Assembly: GCA_040755395.1 (NCBI GenBank)
Contig: JBFMAX010000001.1
Location: forward strand, 248,001 to 312,000
From: Nitrospirota bacterium
GTDB lineage: Bacteria; Nitrospirota; Nitrospiria; Nitrospirales; Nitrospiraceae
Direction: 5' to 3'
Length of the DNA: 64,000 nt
Position numbers and translations under genes: made by a program. Positions within the stretch are counted from its first letter, which is position 1; each line of letters starts with the position of its first letter. Of this stretch, positions 34,510-43,800 are shown piece by piece. A model generated the notes under the pieces. That model did no database searches. It was not told the DNA's origin and saw only the letters and a program-made list of their open reading frames with translations.

Positions 34510-35466
34510 TCAGCCGCCGTTCGAGCGCCGGGAGATCGAATGGACGCTCACCAGTTCTTTAGGCAGGAGAAATTCCACATCCTCTTCGATCACCGTCAAG
34601 TCCTCGACCTCGGCGGGACCGTAGTTCTTCAAATAGGCCACGACTTCGGTCACCAAGACTTCCGGCGCTGAAGCGCCGGCCGTGATGCCGACCGCCTCGG
34701 CGTCTTTGAGCCATTCCGGATCGATGTCATCGGCCGAGTCGATCAGATAGGAAGAAATCCCGCAGTGCTCGCCCAATTCGCGCAGCCGGTTGGAGTTCGA
34801 GCTGTTGGGCGATCCGATGACCAGGATCACGTCCACCAGCTTGGCCAGTTCCTTGACGGCGTTCTGCCGGTTTTGCGTGGCGTAACAGATGTCCTCTTGG
34901 TGGGGCCCTTTGATGTTGGGGAACCGACGATGCAGCGCCTCGACGATGTCACGGCATTCGTCCACGCTGAGAGTGGTCTGCGTGACATAGGAAAGATGGT
35001 GTGTATTTTCGACCTGGAGCTTCTCGACATCTTCCACCGACGAGACCAGATGAAACTTGTCCGGAATCTGCCCAAGCGTTCCGATGACCTCTGGGTGGCC
35101 AGCGTGGCCGATCAGGATCAACTCGTAGCCTTGAGCATAATCCCGGTTCACCTCGTTGTGGACTTTGATCACCAAGGGACAGGTCGCATCGATCACCTTG
35201 AGCCGGCGGCTGTTGGCTTCCTTCCACACTTCCTTGGCCACGCCGTGAGCGCTGAAGATCACCACCGACCCTTCCGGGACTTCGCTCAGCTCTTCCACGA
35301 AGACAGCCCCTTTTTGCCGGAGCGAATTGACCACGTGGCGGCTGTGCACGATCTCGTGCCGCACGTATATGGGTGCTCCGTATTTCTTAAGAGACAGATC
35401 GACGATATCGATCGCCCGGTCGACGCCGGCGCAGAACCCGCGGGGATTGGCGAGATAGATCTTCAT
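34510..35466 (-). CDS. ispH: 4-hydroxy-3-methylbut-2-enyl diphosphate reductase
   Basis: 318 residues. Last enzyme of the non-mevalonate pathway, giving IPP and DMAPP from HMBPP with a 4Fe-4S cluster. The three cluster cysteines are seen in '[13 protein letters not shown]', '[12 protein letters not shown]' and '[10 protein letters not shown]', with the active-site 'GVTAGAS'-like '[11 protein letters not shown]'. Length is that of the bacterial LytB family. First gene of the minus-strand block ispH to ispG. Confidence 0.96.
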   Translation of the reverse strand: MKIYLANPRGFCAGVDRAIDIVDLSLKKYGAPIYVRHEIVHSRHVVNSLRQKGAVFVEELSEVPEGSVVIFSAHGVAKEVWKEANSRRLKVIDATCPLVIKVHNEVNRDYAQGYELILIGHAGHPEVIGTLGQIPDKFHLVSSVEDVEKLQVENTHHLSYVTQTTLSVDECRDIVEALHRRFPNIKGPHQEDICYATQNRQNAVKELAKLVDVILVIGSPNSSNSNRLRELGEHCGISSYLIDSADDIDPEWLKDAEAVGITAGASAPEVLVTEVVAYLKNYGPAEVEDLTVIEEDVEFLLPKELVSVHSISRRSNGG

Positions 35467-35727
35467 ATCCAGTACCAGCTCCGTTATGTGCGCTAAAGAA
35501 CGTTGCGATCTCGCCGGCCTGGAAGCCGGTCACCAAGGCGACACCTTACGTCAGACCCCGCCTCGCCGTCAACACATTTGACCGCTGACCGCGGCTGTCA
35601 GCGCGAACGTCGGCCCGGTGCCTTCAGTCCCCTGCACGCGGGCGACAGGCCGGATGCCCGTCGATCCGATCGGCGGCGCGGATCCGCGCCGTGAGGCCTT
35701 GACACCTCCAGGCCTTCTCATTAGGCT
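35467..35727. other. divergent promoter region ispH / response regulator
   Basis: 261 bases between divergent genes. No strong promoter match or Pho-box-like direct repeats could be identified by eye. High GC throughout. Confidence 0.35.
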
Positions 35728-36444
35728 GTGATTCAGGTGAGCACGCCACCCTCGAGCAAGAAAATTCTGATCGTGGAGGATGAGAAAGATATCCTCCAGT
35801 TGGTCAAGCTCTATCTCGAAAAAGACGGCTACCGCACAGTCGCCGCGATGACCGGCACGGAAGGGCTCCGGCTGGTCAAGAGCGAGCGACCCGACCTGGT
35901 GATCCTGGATCTGATGCTGCCCGAGCTGGACGGCTTGGAGGTCTGCAAGAAAATCCGGACGGCTCGAGAGACGGCCCTCCTCCCGATCATCATGCTGACG
36001 GCCAAGGCCGAAGAGGCCGATACCGTGGTGGGTCTCGAACTCGGCGCGGACGACTATGTCACCAAGCCGTTCAGCCCCAAGGCTTTGGTCGCGCGGGTCA
36101 AAGCACTCTTGCGCCGCGTGGAACGCAGCCAGGAAGAGGGGCCGCCCCGGTATCTGTACGGCGACCTCGTCATGGACCTCGCCAAGCACGAAGTCACGGT
36201 CAACCATCGCGAGGTGCCGCTGACCGCCAAGGAATTCGGCTTGCTCGAGCATCTGCTGCGGAACTCCGGCCGCGTGTTGACCCGCGACGTGCTGCTGAAC
36301 GCCGTCTGGGGGTACGACTATTACGGCACCACGCGCACGGTCGACGTGCATATCCGTCGATTGAAACAGAAGATCCCGCTGTTGAACGAGGCCATCGTCT
36401 CCGTCAAGTCGCTCGGGTACAAGCTCAAAGAACGTGAAGCGTGA
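35728..36444 (+). CDS. OmpR/PhoB-type response regulator
   Basis: 238 residues; start is a GTG at 35728 or 35737, neither with a clear ribosome site. Receiver domain (about 10-125) with 'ILIVEDEKDI', phospho-acceptor Asp in 'PDLVILDLMLPELDG', Thr in 'PIIMLTAKA' and Lys in 'DYVTKPF'. Winged-helix DNA-binding domain (about 145-235, 'LTAKEFGLLEHLLRNSGRVL', 'TRTVDVHIRRLKQKI'). The kinase gene follows, and a phosphate transporter is next, which suggests phosphate starvation control (PhoB-like). Confidence 0.93.
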   Translation: MIQVSTPPSSKKILIVEDEKDILQLVKLYLEKDGYRTVAAMTGTEGLRLVKSERPDLVILDLMLPELDGLEVCKKIRTARETALLPIIMLTAKAEEADTVVGLELGADDYVTKPFSPKALVARVKALLRRVERSQEEGPPRYLYGDLVMDLAKHEVTVNHREVPLTAKEFGLLEHLLRNSGRVLTRDVLLNAVWGYDYYGTTRTVDVHIRRLKQKIPLLNEAIVSVKSLGYKLKEREA

Positions 36445-36548
36445 AACGTGATGCGTGACGAGTCGGGCAATTGGATGCGTCCCGATCTTCCGGCTGCCAT
36501 CTTTTACCCCTCACCCTTACCCTTCACCCCTCACTCCTCACCGTCCCT

Positions 36549-38420
36549 ATGAGCCTCTCAATCCGCTGGAAAGTTACGCTCGGCACCCTGTTCGCGGTCA
36601 CGCTGGGGCTCGCCGTGGCGGGGTGGTTGTCCATCCGCTCGATCGAAACGATCGAGTTGACCCGCCTGAAAGACACCCTCCACGCTCAGACCACCCTCGC
36701 CGCGTTGACGTTACAGCCGCTCCTGCAGAAGGAAGATTTGCGCAGGCCCGGTCCCGAGCTGCAAGCTCTCGCCAAGGAAATCGGCCGCCGTTCCCTTGCG
36801 CGCGTCACCGTGATCGCCGCCGACGGCACCGTTCTCGCCGACAGCGCCACCGAAGACCGTGCAGTGGCGCGAATGGACAACCACGCCGCGCGCCCGGAGG
36901 TCGTGCAGGCGTGGGCGTCCGGGGAGGGGACGACCATACGGGTCAGCGACACCACCGGGCAGCGGACCTTCTATCTCGCGCACCGCATGCGTCCTGTCGA
37001 CCAGCCGGAGAGCCGCTCGGCGATCATCCGGTTAGGTCTGCCGATGACTCAGATCGAAGCGCAACTGCGCGAGCTGAAACAGCGACTCGCCCTGGCGTTG
37101 GGATTGGCGTTCCTGGTCGCCGTCGCGTTGGGCATGGTCATCGCCCGGAGCCTGACGCGCCCGCTCTCCGACATGGCCGAGGTCGCCAGAAAGCTGGCGG
37201 CCGGCGTGCTGGGCCAACGCGTCCCCGCCGCCTCGCGGGACGAAATAGGGGTGCTCGCCCGCGCCCTCAATGACATGACCAGCCAGTTGGAAGCCAAGAT
37301 TCATGAATTGTCCGAGGACCGAGCGCAGTTGCTCGCGGTGCTGGTCTCGATGGTCGAAGGCGTGATGGTGCTGGATTGTCGAGGCACCGTCCTGCAGGTG
37401 AACCCCGCGCTCGAGCGAATGTTCGCGCTCAAGCCGGGCGAAACCAAAGGACGCCCGTATTGGGAAGTCATCCGGCACCATGAGCTCAACGAATTGACCG
37501 CTCGCGCGCTGGAACGCCGAACGAGCCTGGGAGGAGAGATCACCCTTACGCCGAGCGGAAACCAGCTTCGCGTCGAAGCCTCGGTCACGGCGTGCGCGGG
37601 GGAAAACGAACCTTGCGCCGTCCTGGTCTTTCACGACGTCACGGCCGTGCGCCGTTTGGAAAAAATCAGGAAGGACTTCGTCGCCAACGTCTCTCACGAA
37701 CTCCGCACCCCCTTGACCTCGATCAGGGGGTATGTCGAAGCCCTGTTGGACGGGGGAAAGGACGATCCTGAAACGCTCGTCCGGTTCCTCGACATCATCC
37801 TCAAGCAGAGTCACCGGCTGGAGCTTATCCTGGAGGATCTTCTGCAACTCTCGCAGATCGAGTCCGGACTGGTTCTCTTCAAACGGGAGCCCGTCGCCCT
37901 CGGCGCCGTCATCGAGCGGACCGTGGCGCTGATCAAGCCGATGGCGGACAAGAAAAATCACGCGCTGATGACCCGCATCGACGACGATCTGCCGCCGGTC
38001 ATCGGCGATGAAGACCGCCTGGTGCAAGTGCTGACCAACCTGCTGGATAACGCCGTCAAGTACACGCCGCCTCACGGCGCCATCACCGTCGCGGCCCATG
38101 CGCTTCGCGCGCGGACGGCGGACGGCTCGCCCGCCGGTATCGTGGAGCTCAGCGTCACCGACACCGGCGTCGGCATTCCCGAAGCCGACCGGCCCCGCGT
38201 CTTCGAACGGTTTTACCGCGTCGATAAGGCCCGCTCCCGGGAGCTCGGCGGAACCGGCCTGGGCCTGGCCATCGTGAAACACATCGTGGAAGGACACGGA
38301 GGGCAGGTATGGGTCGAGGGAAACGAACCGACGGGCAGCCGCTTTGTGGTCCGCCTGCCGGCGGCGAGGGAAACGCCGATCTCCGCTCAGCCCTATTTCG
38401 CCGCCAAGACCAAGACGTAG
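36549..38420 (+). CDS. PhoR-like sensor histidine kinase
   Basis: 623 residues. First helix (about 10-30), periplasmic sensor (30-165), second helix (about 175-195), HAMP ('RSLTRPLSDMAEVARKLAAG'), PAS ('AVLVSMVEGVMVLDCRGTVL'), HisKA with 'FVANVSHELRTPLTSIRGYV' (phospho-His) and HATPase with N box 'NLLDNAVKYTPP', 'DTGVGIPEADRPRVFERFYR' and 'GGTGLGLAIVKHIV'. The order fits PhoR-type kinases, but with a larger periplasmic domain. Start chosen at the ATG before the first helix. The 3' end overlaps the convergent pit gene by 28 bp. Confidence 0.93.
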   Translation: MSLSIRWKVTLGTLFAVTLGLAVAGWLSIRSIETIELTRLKDTLHAQTTLAALTLQPLLQKEDLRRPGPELQALAKEIGRRSLARVTVIAADGTVLADSATEDRAVARMDNHAARPEVVQAWASGEGTTIRVSDTTGQRTFYLAHRMRPVDQPESRSAIIRLGLPMTQIEAQLRELKQRLALALGLAFLVAVALGMVIARSLTRPLSDMAEVARKLAAGVLGQRVPAASRDEIGVLARALNDMTSQLEAKIHELSEDRAQLLAVLVSMVEGVMVLDCRGTVLQVNPALERMFALKPGETKGRPYWEVIRHHELNELTARALERRTSLGGEITLTPSGNQLRVEASVTACAGENEPCAVLVFHDVTAVRRLEKIRKDFVANVSHELRTPLTSIRGYVEALLDGGKDDPETLVRFLDIILKQSHRLELILEDLLQLSQIESGLVLFKREPVALGAVIERTVALIKPMADKKNHALMTRIDDDLPPVIGDEDRLVQVLTNLLDNAVKYTPPHGAITVAAHALRARTADGSPAGIVELSVTDTGVGIPEADRPRVFERFYRVDKARSRELGGTGLGLAIVKHIVEGHGGQVWVEGNEPTGSRFVVRLPAARETPISAQPYFAAKTKT

Positions 38421-39385
38421 ATCGCCGCCGAAAGGATCGCCGCGCCGGGCAGGGTGAACAGCCAGGCGAACAGAATCCGGGCGGTGACACCCCACCGGAC
38501 GGCGGACAGCCGTTTAATGGCGCCCACTCCCATGACGGACGACGTGATGGTGTGCGTGGTGCTGACCGGCAACCCGATATGCGCCGTCATCAGCAGAACG
38601 GCCGCGGCGCCGGTCTCGGCGGCGAATCCGTGCACCGGTTCCAGCTTCACGATCCGCATCCCCAGTGTCCGGACGATCCGCCAGCCGCCGACCGCCGTGC
38701 CTAACCCCATCGCGATCGCACAGGATCCGATCACCCAGCCCGGCACCTCCGCGGTCGCAATCTGGCCGGCGGACAGCAACGCCAGCGTAATAATGCCCAT
38801 CGCTTTCTGGGCGTCGTTTGCGCCGTGACTGAAGGCCATGAAACTGGCCGAGACGAGTTGAAGCCTCGAGAAAAGCCGCGTCGCGACGCTGCGTGGAACC
38901 CGGAAGAAGGTCCAACTGATAAAGACCATCAAGGCCAGACCGATCGCAAAGCCGAAGAACGGCGAGAGCACCATCGCTTCGAGCACCGCGCGCAGCCCCG
39001 ACAATTTCACCGCAGTCCATCCGCTGTGGATCCACGCTGCGCCGACCATGCCGCCGATCAGCGCATGGGAAGAACTGGTCGGGAGTCCCAGCAGCAACGT
39101 AAAGAGATTCCAGAGAATCGCCCCGGCCAGGGCCGCCGCGACGACCTCCTGGGTGACCGCGGTCGGATCCACGATGCCCTTCCCCACCATCTTGGCAACG
39201 GCCGTCGACATGAACGCTCCCGCCACGTTCAGCACTCCCGCGACCACCACGGCAACGAACGGGCTCACGACCCGCGTGGACACCACGGTGGCGATCGCAT
39301 TCGCGCTGTCGTGCCAGCCGTTCGAAAAATCGAACAGCAGAGCCAACACGACGACGAGCAGCAGCATGCCGGTCAGATCAAACAC
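38393..39385 (-). CDS. pit: low-affinity inorganic phosphate transporter (Pit family)
   Basis: 330 residues with about ten membrane helices. The two duplicated family signatures are present: 'DFSNGWHDSANAIATVVSTR' at the N-terminus and 'FSHGANDAQKAMGIITLAL' in the middle, plus 'GLPTSSSHALIGGMVGA' and 'GLPVSTTHTITSSVMGVGA'. Takes up metal-phosphate by proton symport. It follows the DUF47 gene (178-base gap with repetitive tracts) and is convergent with the phoR-like gene. Confidence 0.95.
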   Translation of the reverse strand: MFDLTGMLLLVVVLALLFDFSNGWHDSANAIATVVSTRVVSPFVAVVVAGVLNVAGAFMSTAVAKMVGKGIVDPTAVTQEVVAAALAGAILWNLFTLLLGLPTSSSHALIGGMVGAAWIHSGWTAVKLSGLRAVLEAMVLSPFFGFAIGLALMVFISWTFFRVPRSVATRLFSRLQLVSASFMAFSHGANDAQKAMGIITLALLSAGQIATAEVPGWVIGSCAIAMGLGTAVGGWRIVRTLGMRIVKLEPVHGFAAETGAAAVLLMTAHIGLPVSTTHTITSSVMGVGAIKRLSAVRWGVTARILFAWLFTLPGAAILSAAIYVLVLAAK

Positions 39386-39563
39386 GACAGCCGTAAGGGG
39401 TAAGGGGTAAGGGGTAAAGAGTTCGGAGTATTGAGCGAGGAGATGGTCGGAAATTGAACGAGGGAAGACAGAAGGTACGGAAATCTAGACGGGCCACCCC
39501 GCCGATATAGGCGTGTTGTGCTCCTCTTCTCACGCCTAACGCCTCACCCCTCACGACAAGTTA

Positions 39564-40181
39564 TCAGATGTGCTTCAGCGCGATGCGTTCCAGAATGTTC
39601 GCCACGTCTTCGCAGCGGTCGGTGCCCGCTTCGAAATTCTCGTAGATCTCTTTCCACTTGATCACGGCGATGGGGTCCGTCTCTTTGTCGAACAACCGGG
39701 AGATCGCGTCCCGCGAGATCCGGTCCGCCTCGTTCTCCAGGCTGTTGACCCTGACGCTGACTTCGTTCATGTCGGTGTGCGACTTTCCCAGCAAATCCAC
39801 GGCGGCTCCCACCGCCTCCGAGGCCTGATAGAGAACGTTCGACAATTTGATGGCCATTTCGGTGGGCTTCTCCACCTTGTAGAGCACGAACCGATCCGCA
39901 ATCGCCTCGACGACGTCCAAAATATCGTCGATCGCGCTGGCGAGGTCATGAATGTCCTCACGATCGATCGGCGTAATAAAGGTCTGATTCAGCTTCCTCG
40001 CGATGTCGTGGGTGATCGTGTCCCCGTCGTGCTCCACCTGCTTGATGCGCCTCGCCTTCTCGACCGGATTGGCGAAATCCTCCATCATGTCCTTGAGCAG
40101 ACGGCTGCCCTCGATCATGTTGTGCGCCGCCTTGCGGAACAGATCGAAGAAGGCTTCTTCCCGGGGAATCAAGTTAAACAT
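39564..40181 (-). CDS. DUF47 (PhoU-like) Pit accessory regulator
   Basis: 205 residues, all helical, PhoU-like with repeated acidic helices ('EHDGDTITHDIARKLNQTFI', 'PIDREDIHDLASAIDDILDV', 'ENEADRISRDAISRLFD'). DUF47 proteins are commonly encoded with pit and are thought to control its activity. Same direction as pit, upstream of it. Confidence 0.93.
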   Translation of the reverse strand: MFNLIPREEAFFDLFRKAAHNMIEGSRLLKDMMEDFANPVEKARRIKQVEHDGDTITHDIARKLNQTFITPIDREDIHDLASAIDDILDVVEAIADRFVLYKVEKPTEMAIKLSNVLYQASEAVGAAVDLLGKSHTDMNEVSVRVNSLENEADRISRDAISRLFDKETDPIAVIKWKEIYENFEAGTDRCEDVANILERIALKHI

Positions 40182-40232
40182 CCCGACTCAACTCCGTGCG
40201 CCCGCGTCGAACGCAGCACTGTGCCTTGATCA

Positions 40233-41231
40233 TTACCAGCGCGCCAAGGCCGTCGCCCAGGTCAGCCCGCCGCCGAACGCGCCGAGCAACACCAGGTCGC
40301 CGGCGGCGATATGCCCGTCGCGCACCGCCCGGTCCAACGCAATGGGGAGCGATGCGGACGAGGCGTTCCCGAACCGCTCGATGACGGAATCCAGCGCCTC
40401 CGGCGGGAGCCCCAGCCGATCCCGCAGCGCCGCGAGGATACGCCCGTTGGCCTGGTGCACCACGACCCGCTTGACCTCGGAGAGGTCGACGCCGAATTCC
40501 TTCATGGTCGCTCGGACGGCCGTTTCCAAGCGACGGACTGCGATCCGAAACAACGGCCCGCCCTGCATACGAATCACGTGCTGGTTCTGACCGATCGTAA
40601 CGGAACTCCCGGGAACCCGCGAGCCGCCGGCTATGACCTGAATCAACGTGTGCCTCGCGCCGTCCGCGTAGAGACGGACTCCTAAAATACCGGAGCCCTG
40701 ACCGTCGGCGACCGTCTCACCGACGACGGTCGCCGCGCCCGCTCCGTCTCCGAACAACATGGCGGTCGCGTCGTCCTGACGGTCCAGGAACCGGGACTTG
40801 ACCTCCGCCGCAATCACCAGACAACACCTTGCCTGGCCGCTCCTGATCATGGCGTCGGCCATCGAGAGACCGTACAGGAACCCGGAGCAGGAGGCCGCCA
40901 GATCGAACGCCGCAACGGCTCGCGCGCCCAGCGCCCGTTGCACGTAACAGGCGGTCGACGGAAAGACCGTGTCCGGCGAGGTGGTCGACACCAGAATGGC
41001 GTCGACCGACGACGGAGTCCTCCCCGCCGCGTCGAGCGCGTGGCGGGCCGCTTCCGTGGCCAGATCGGACGAAGCCTGGCCGTCCGGCGCCCAATGGCGC
41101 GTTCTGATACCGGTGAGCCGGAACACCCGATCCGGATTTCTCGCCAGCGAAGGACTGACCTCGCTGTTCCCGACCACACGCTCAGGCACATATGAACCCG
41201 TTCCGACGATTCTACTGCGTAGCATCGGCAT
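40233..41231 (-). CDS. fabH: 3-oxoacyl-ACP synthase III (KAS III / FabH-like)
   Basis: 332 residues. Catalytic triad visible: Cys in 'DLAASCSGFLYGLSMA', His in 'VVVHQANGRI' and Asn in 'RFGNASSASLPI'. Condenses acetyl-CoA (or another acyl-CoA) with malonyl-ACP to start fatty acid synthesis. The start is fixed by GGAG six bases before the ATG at 41231; the frame runs further upstream but is not coding-like. No other fab genes are adjacent, so a special-purpose KAS III cannot be excluded. Confidence 0.93.
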   Translation of the reverse strand: MPMLRSRIVGTGSYVPERVVGNSEVSPSLARNPDRVFRLTGIRTRHWAPDGQASSDLATEAARHALDAAGRTPSSVDAILVSTTSPDTVFPSTACYVQRALGARAVAAFDLAASCSGFLYGLSMADAMIRSGQARCCLVIAAEVKSRFLDRQDDATAMLFGDGAGAATVVGETVADGQGSGILGVRLYADGARHTLIQVIAGGSRVPGSSVTIGQNQHVIRMQGGPLFRIAVRRLETAVRATMKEFGVDLSEVKRVVVHQANGRILAALRDRLGLPPEALDSVIERFGNASSASLPIALDRAVRDGHIAAGDLVLLGAFGGGLTWATALARW

Positions 41232-41387
41232 CCGAATCTCCGAAGCGGGCAAGGATCGAAGTCCGTCCGAGTGCGCCGGCGGGATTATAGGGGTCCCCTT
41301 CCCACCGGTCAACTGCACGGCCCGCCATTTCCGTTGCATTTCAGCCGGGTCTTTGTTAAAAAAGCCGAAATTTGCCGACCATTCACC

Positions 41388-41424
41388 GCGGTGCTTCTGC
41401 GGTGCTTCTACGGTGCTTCTGATG
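41388..41424 (+). repeat. three tandem 11-bp repeats before bamD-like gene
   Basis: CGGTGCTTCTG-like units occur three times head to tail, the last ending at the ATG at 41422. They fill the place where a ribosome site is expected, and no standard Shine-Dalgarno is seen. Confidence 0.6.
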
Positions 41425-42342
41425 CGCGGAACATGTGCTCGCTGGCGGCCGCCGATCGCCTTCGCCGCGGCGATGTTGATATCCACGGCTCTGCTCGCCG
41501 GCGGCTGTTCCGGCACCTCGAAGAAGACCGGCAGCAAGACCCTGAGCGGCACCGACGAGCAGATTTTCATCGGTGATACGATCGAAAAGAATTACGATCC
41601 AAACGTCATCATGAAGCGCGGGGAAGCCTTCTTTGAGAGAGAAGAGTATGCGGAAGCGTTAGTCGAATACCAGCACTTCCTCGACCTTCACCGCGCCCAT
41701 GTGCTCGCCCCGTATGCGCAATTCCGGCTCGCAGAGGCTCATTTTAAAATGGCTCGGACGATCGACCGGGATCCCGAGCCGGTGTACAAGGCCTTGGCGG
41801 CGTTCGAGAAGTTGAGGCGTGAATTTCCCGGCAGCCGCTACGACGCTCAGGCGCTTCAAAAAATCCAGGAATGCCACGAGTGGCTGGCGCAGACGCATCT
41901 GTTCGTCGGGCAGTTCTACTACCGGCGAGAATCCTACTTAGCCGCCGCCCATCGCTTCGAGTTGATCATCAAGGAATACCCGGACATGAACGCCGCGCCC
42001 GACGCGTTGTATTACCTGGCCCTGAGTTGGAAGGAACTCGGCGCAGACGACTGGGCCCGCGACAGCCTCATCTTGCTGGCGGAAAAATATCCCAACAGCC
42101 AATACGCCGAAGACGGCCACAAGCTCCTCGCGAAACTCGGAAACCCGAAACCGCCGGCCTTGGTGGCCAAGTCGGACAACGGTTCGAACGGCAGTCGGCC
42201 GTCCCCTCCGTCGTCCAACGGCACGAACAACCATCACGTTCCCAACTTTCAGCTCGGCGTCCAACCTTCCTCCCTCGCCGTCCCCTCCGCCAATGGCCTC
42301 GGGCAGAGCTTCACGCCCTGCCGTGTCGGGGCGTGGTGTTAA
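41422..42342 (+). CDS. bamD: BamD/YfiO-like outer-membrane assembly lipoprotein
   Basis: 306 residues. Signal with lipobox 'LLAGGCSG' (Cys at about residue 29). Residues about 60-255 are TPR-like helical pairs ('RGEAFFEREEYAEALVEYQH', 'YAQFRLAEAHFKMARTID', 'FYYRRESYLAAAHRFELIIK', 'DALYYLALSWKELGADDWAR'), as in BamD. Unlike standard BamD there is a 60-residue low-complexity Ser/Pro/Asn C-terminal tail. BamD helps BamA insert outer-membrane barrels. It is a single gene, divergent from fabH. Confidence 0.88.
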   Translation: MRGTCARWRPPIAFAAAMLISTALLAGGCSGTSKKTGSKTLSGTDEQIFIGDTIEKNYDPNVIMKRGEAFFEREEYAEALVEYQHFLDLHRAHVLAPYAQFRLAEAHFKMARTIDRDPEPVYKALAAFEKLRREFPGSRYDAQALQKIQECHEWLAQTHLFVGQFYYRRESYLAAAHRFELIIKEYPDMNAAPDALYYLALSWKELGADDWARDSLILLAEKYPNSQYAEDGHKLLAKLGNPKPPALVAKSDNGSNGSRPSPPSSNGTNNHHVPNFQLGVQPSSLAVPSANGLGQSFTPCRVGAWC

Positions 42343-42446
42343 TCTCCAACTTCGAGCAAACAGTCGGTAGCGAACAGCGCAAGGCCGAGGAGATCATTGA
42401 TTTTCCGGCACTTCGCTATCTTCTATTCGCTATTCGCTGCACGCGG

Positions 42447-43655
42447 TCAACGAAACGGCAGAGCTTCGCGCAAGAGTTCGCGGAACGAGGACTTCACAAT
42501 GCCTTTGGCTTCGTGGAAAAAACTGTGGTAGGTGTGCCGCCCTCGCAGTACCTCGTAGTACAGGTTGATGACTTCCTGATAGCGGTGCATGAGACGGTGG
42601 CAGAGCTTGGGGAACGAATAGACGATACGGGCGATCCGAGAGGCAATGCGGAATTCCGAGTAGATCTCCCGTCTCACCGCCAACTCGTAGTCCATCAGTG
42701 AACGACGCCGGTCGTGGAACGTTTCCAGGACCGAGGCGGCCGCCATCTGGCCAGACCGAACCGCATAATAAATGCCTTCGCCGAACAGCGGATCGACCAG
42801 ATGCCCAGCATCTCCGACCAACAGGGCCCGGCCGCTGACCAGCGCGACGGGAGGCTGTTCCGTGAGTCCGACCACGCGGGGCGAAAAGAGCGGCAACGGG
42901 TGTCCGGCCGGATGCGGCACGGTGAAACTCGCCAACCCTTTCTCGTCCCGCACGAATCGATCGAAGATCTGCTTGGGACTCGTCGTTTTTCCCCGAAACT
43001 CCGCCACGCCGATCGACAGCCGCTGGTGCTTCGGGAAGATCCACGCGTACCCTTTGGCCGTCGCGCCTAGATCGATGAGCACTTTCCCTTCGCCCGGATA
43101 GGGCGGCATCATGCCGATGCCGATCTCGCTCTCCAACGTCGGCATGCGCCGCAGACGACGTGCCGGAAACAGCCGCTGGGCCACGACGCTGTTGGCTCCG
43201 TCCGCGCCGATCAAGACCTTGGCGTGATAGCGGCCCCGGTCCGTCGTCACCTCGATGCCGTCCGCTGACTGTCGGAAGGCCAATGCCTGTTCGCCTTCAT
43301 GGACATCGGCCCCGGCCCGGCGCGCCTTCTCCACCAAGAGATGATCGAAGCGATCCCGCATGACCATATACGCGATCGGCTGGGAGGACTCGATCAGGAA
43401 GGGCTCTTCGCCCCGATAGGTGAACTGCACGCCGTAAATCGTGTGTTCGACCACCGACTTGAAATCGGCCTCCAAGATCCGGTCGATTCGGAGCGAGAGT
43501 CCTCCGCCGCAGACTTTGTACCGGGGATGGAGCTGCTTCTCTAGACCGAGCACGGCCAAGCCCGCGCGGCTGAGTTCATAGGCGGCCGTGGCGCCGGCCG
43601 GTCCCATCCCGACGATCAGGGCGTCGTAGAATTTCATGTCGGGAAACGCGGGCAT
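42447..43655 (-). CDS. geranylgeranyl reductase family FAD-dependent oxidoreductase
   Basis: 402 residues. N-terminal FAD-binding 'DALIVGMGPAGATAAYELSR', the family motif 'RYKVCGGGLSLRID', a second FAD region 'GRALLVGDAGHLVDPLFGEG' and a C-terminal helical part. Members reduce double bonds of prenyl chains in quinones, lipids or chlorophyll. In this setting it may saturate an isoprenoid quinone or lipid side chain, which is inference. An ATG six codons further in (MKFYDALIVG) is an equally good start. Confidence 0.85.
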   Translation of the reverse strand: MPAFPDMKFYDALIVGMGPAGATAAYELSRAGLAVLGLEKQLHPRYKVCGGGLSLRIDRILEADFKSVVEHTIYGVQFTYRGEEPFLIESSQPIAYMVMRDRFDHLLVEKARRAGADVHEGEQALAFRQSADGIEVTTDRGRYHAKVLIGADGANSVVAQRLFPARRLRRMPTLESEIGIGMMPPYPGEGKVLIDLGATAKGYAWIFPKHQRLSIGVAEFRGKTTSPKQIFDRFVRDEKGLASFTVPHPAGHPLPLFSPRVVGLTEQPPVALVSGRALLVGDAGHLVDPLFGEGIYYAVRSGQMAAASVLETFHDRRRSLMDYELAVRREIYSEFRIASRIARIVYSFPKLCHRLMHRYQEVINLYYEVLRGRHTYHSFFHEAKGIVKSSFRELLREALPFR

Positions 43656-43800
43656 GGACGAACGAGCCTTCGACTTTCAGCCGTCGGTTCTCAGCTTTTC
43701 GGATGCGGAGATGCCGGCGAGGGTCAGCGGTTCTGAACGCGTCTCAGGGTAAAGCTGATGGCTGAAAGCTGATAACTAATAGCTGATCGCCGACAGCTCT
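43656..43800. other. gap with AGCTGAT-type low-complexity tract
   Basis: Contains the run around 43745-43800 with AGCTGATGGCTGAAAGCTGA and similar words, the same type as at 26678, 42411 and 49872. No gene. Confidence 0.6.
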
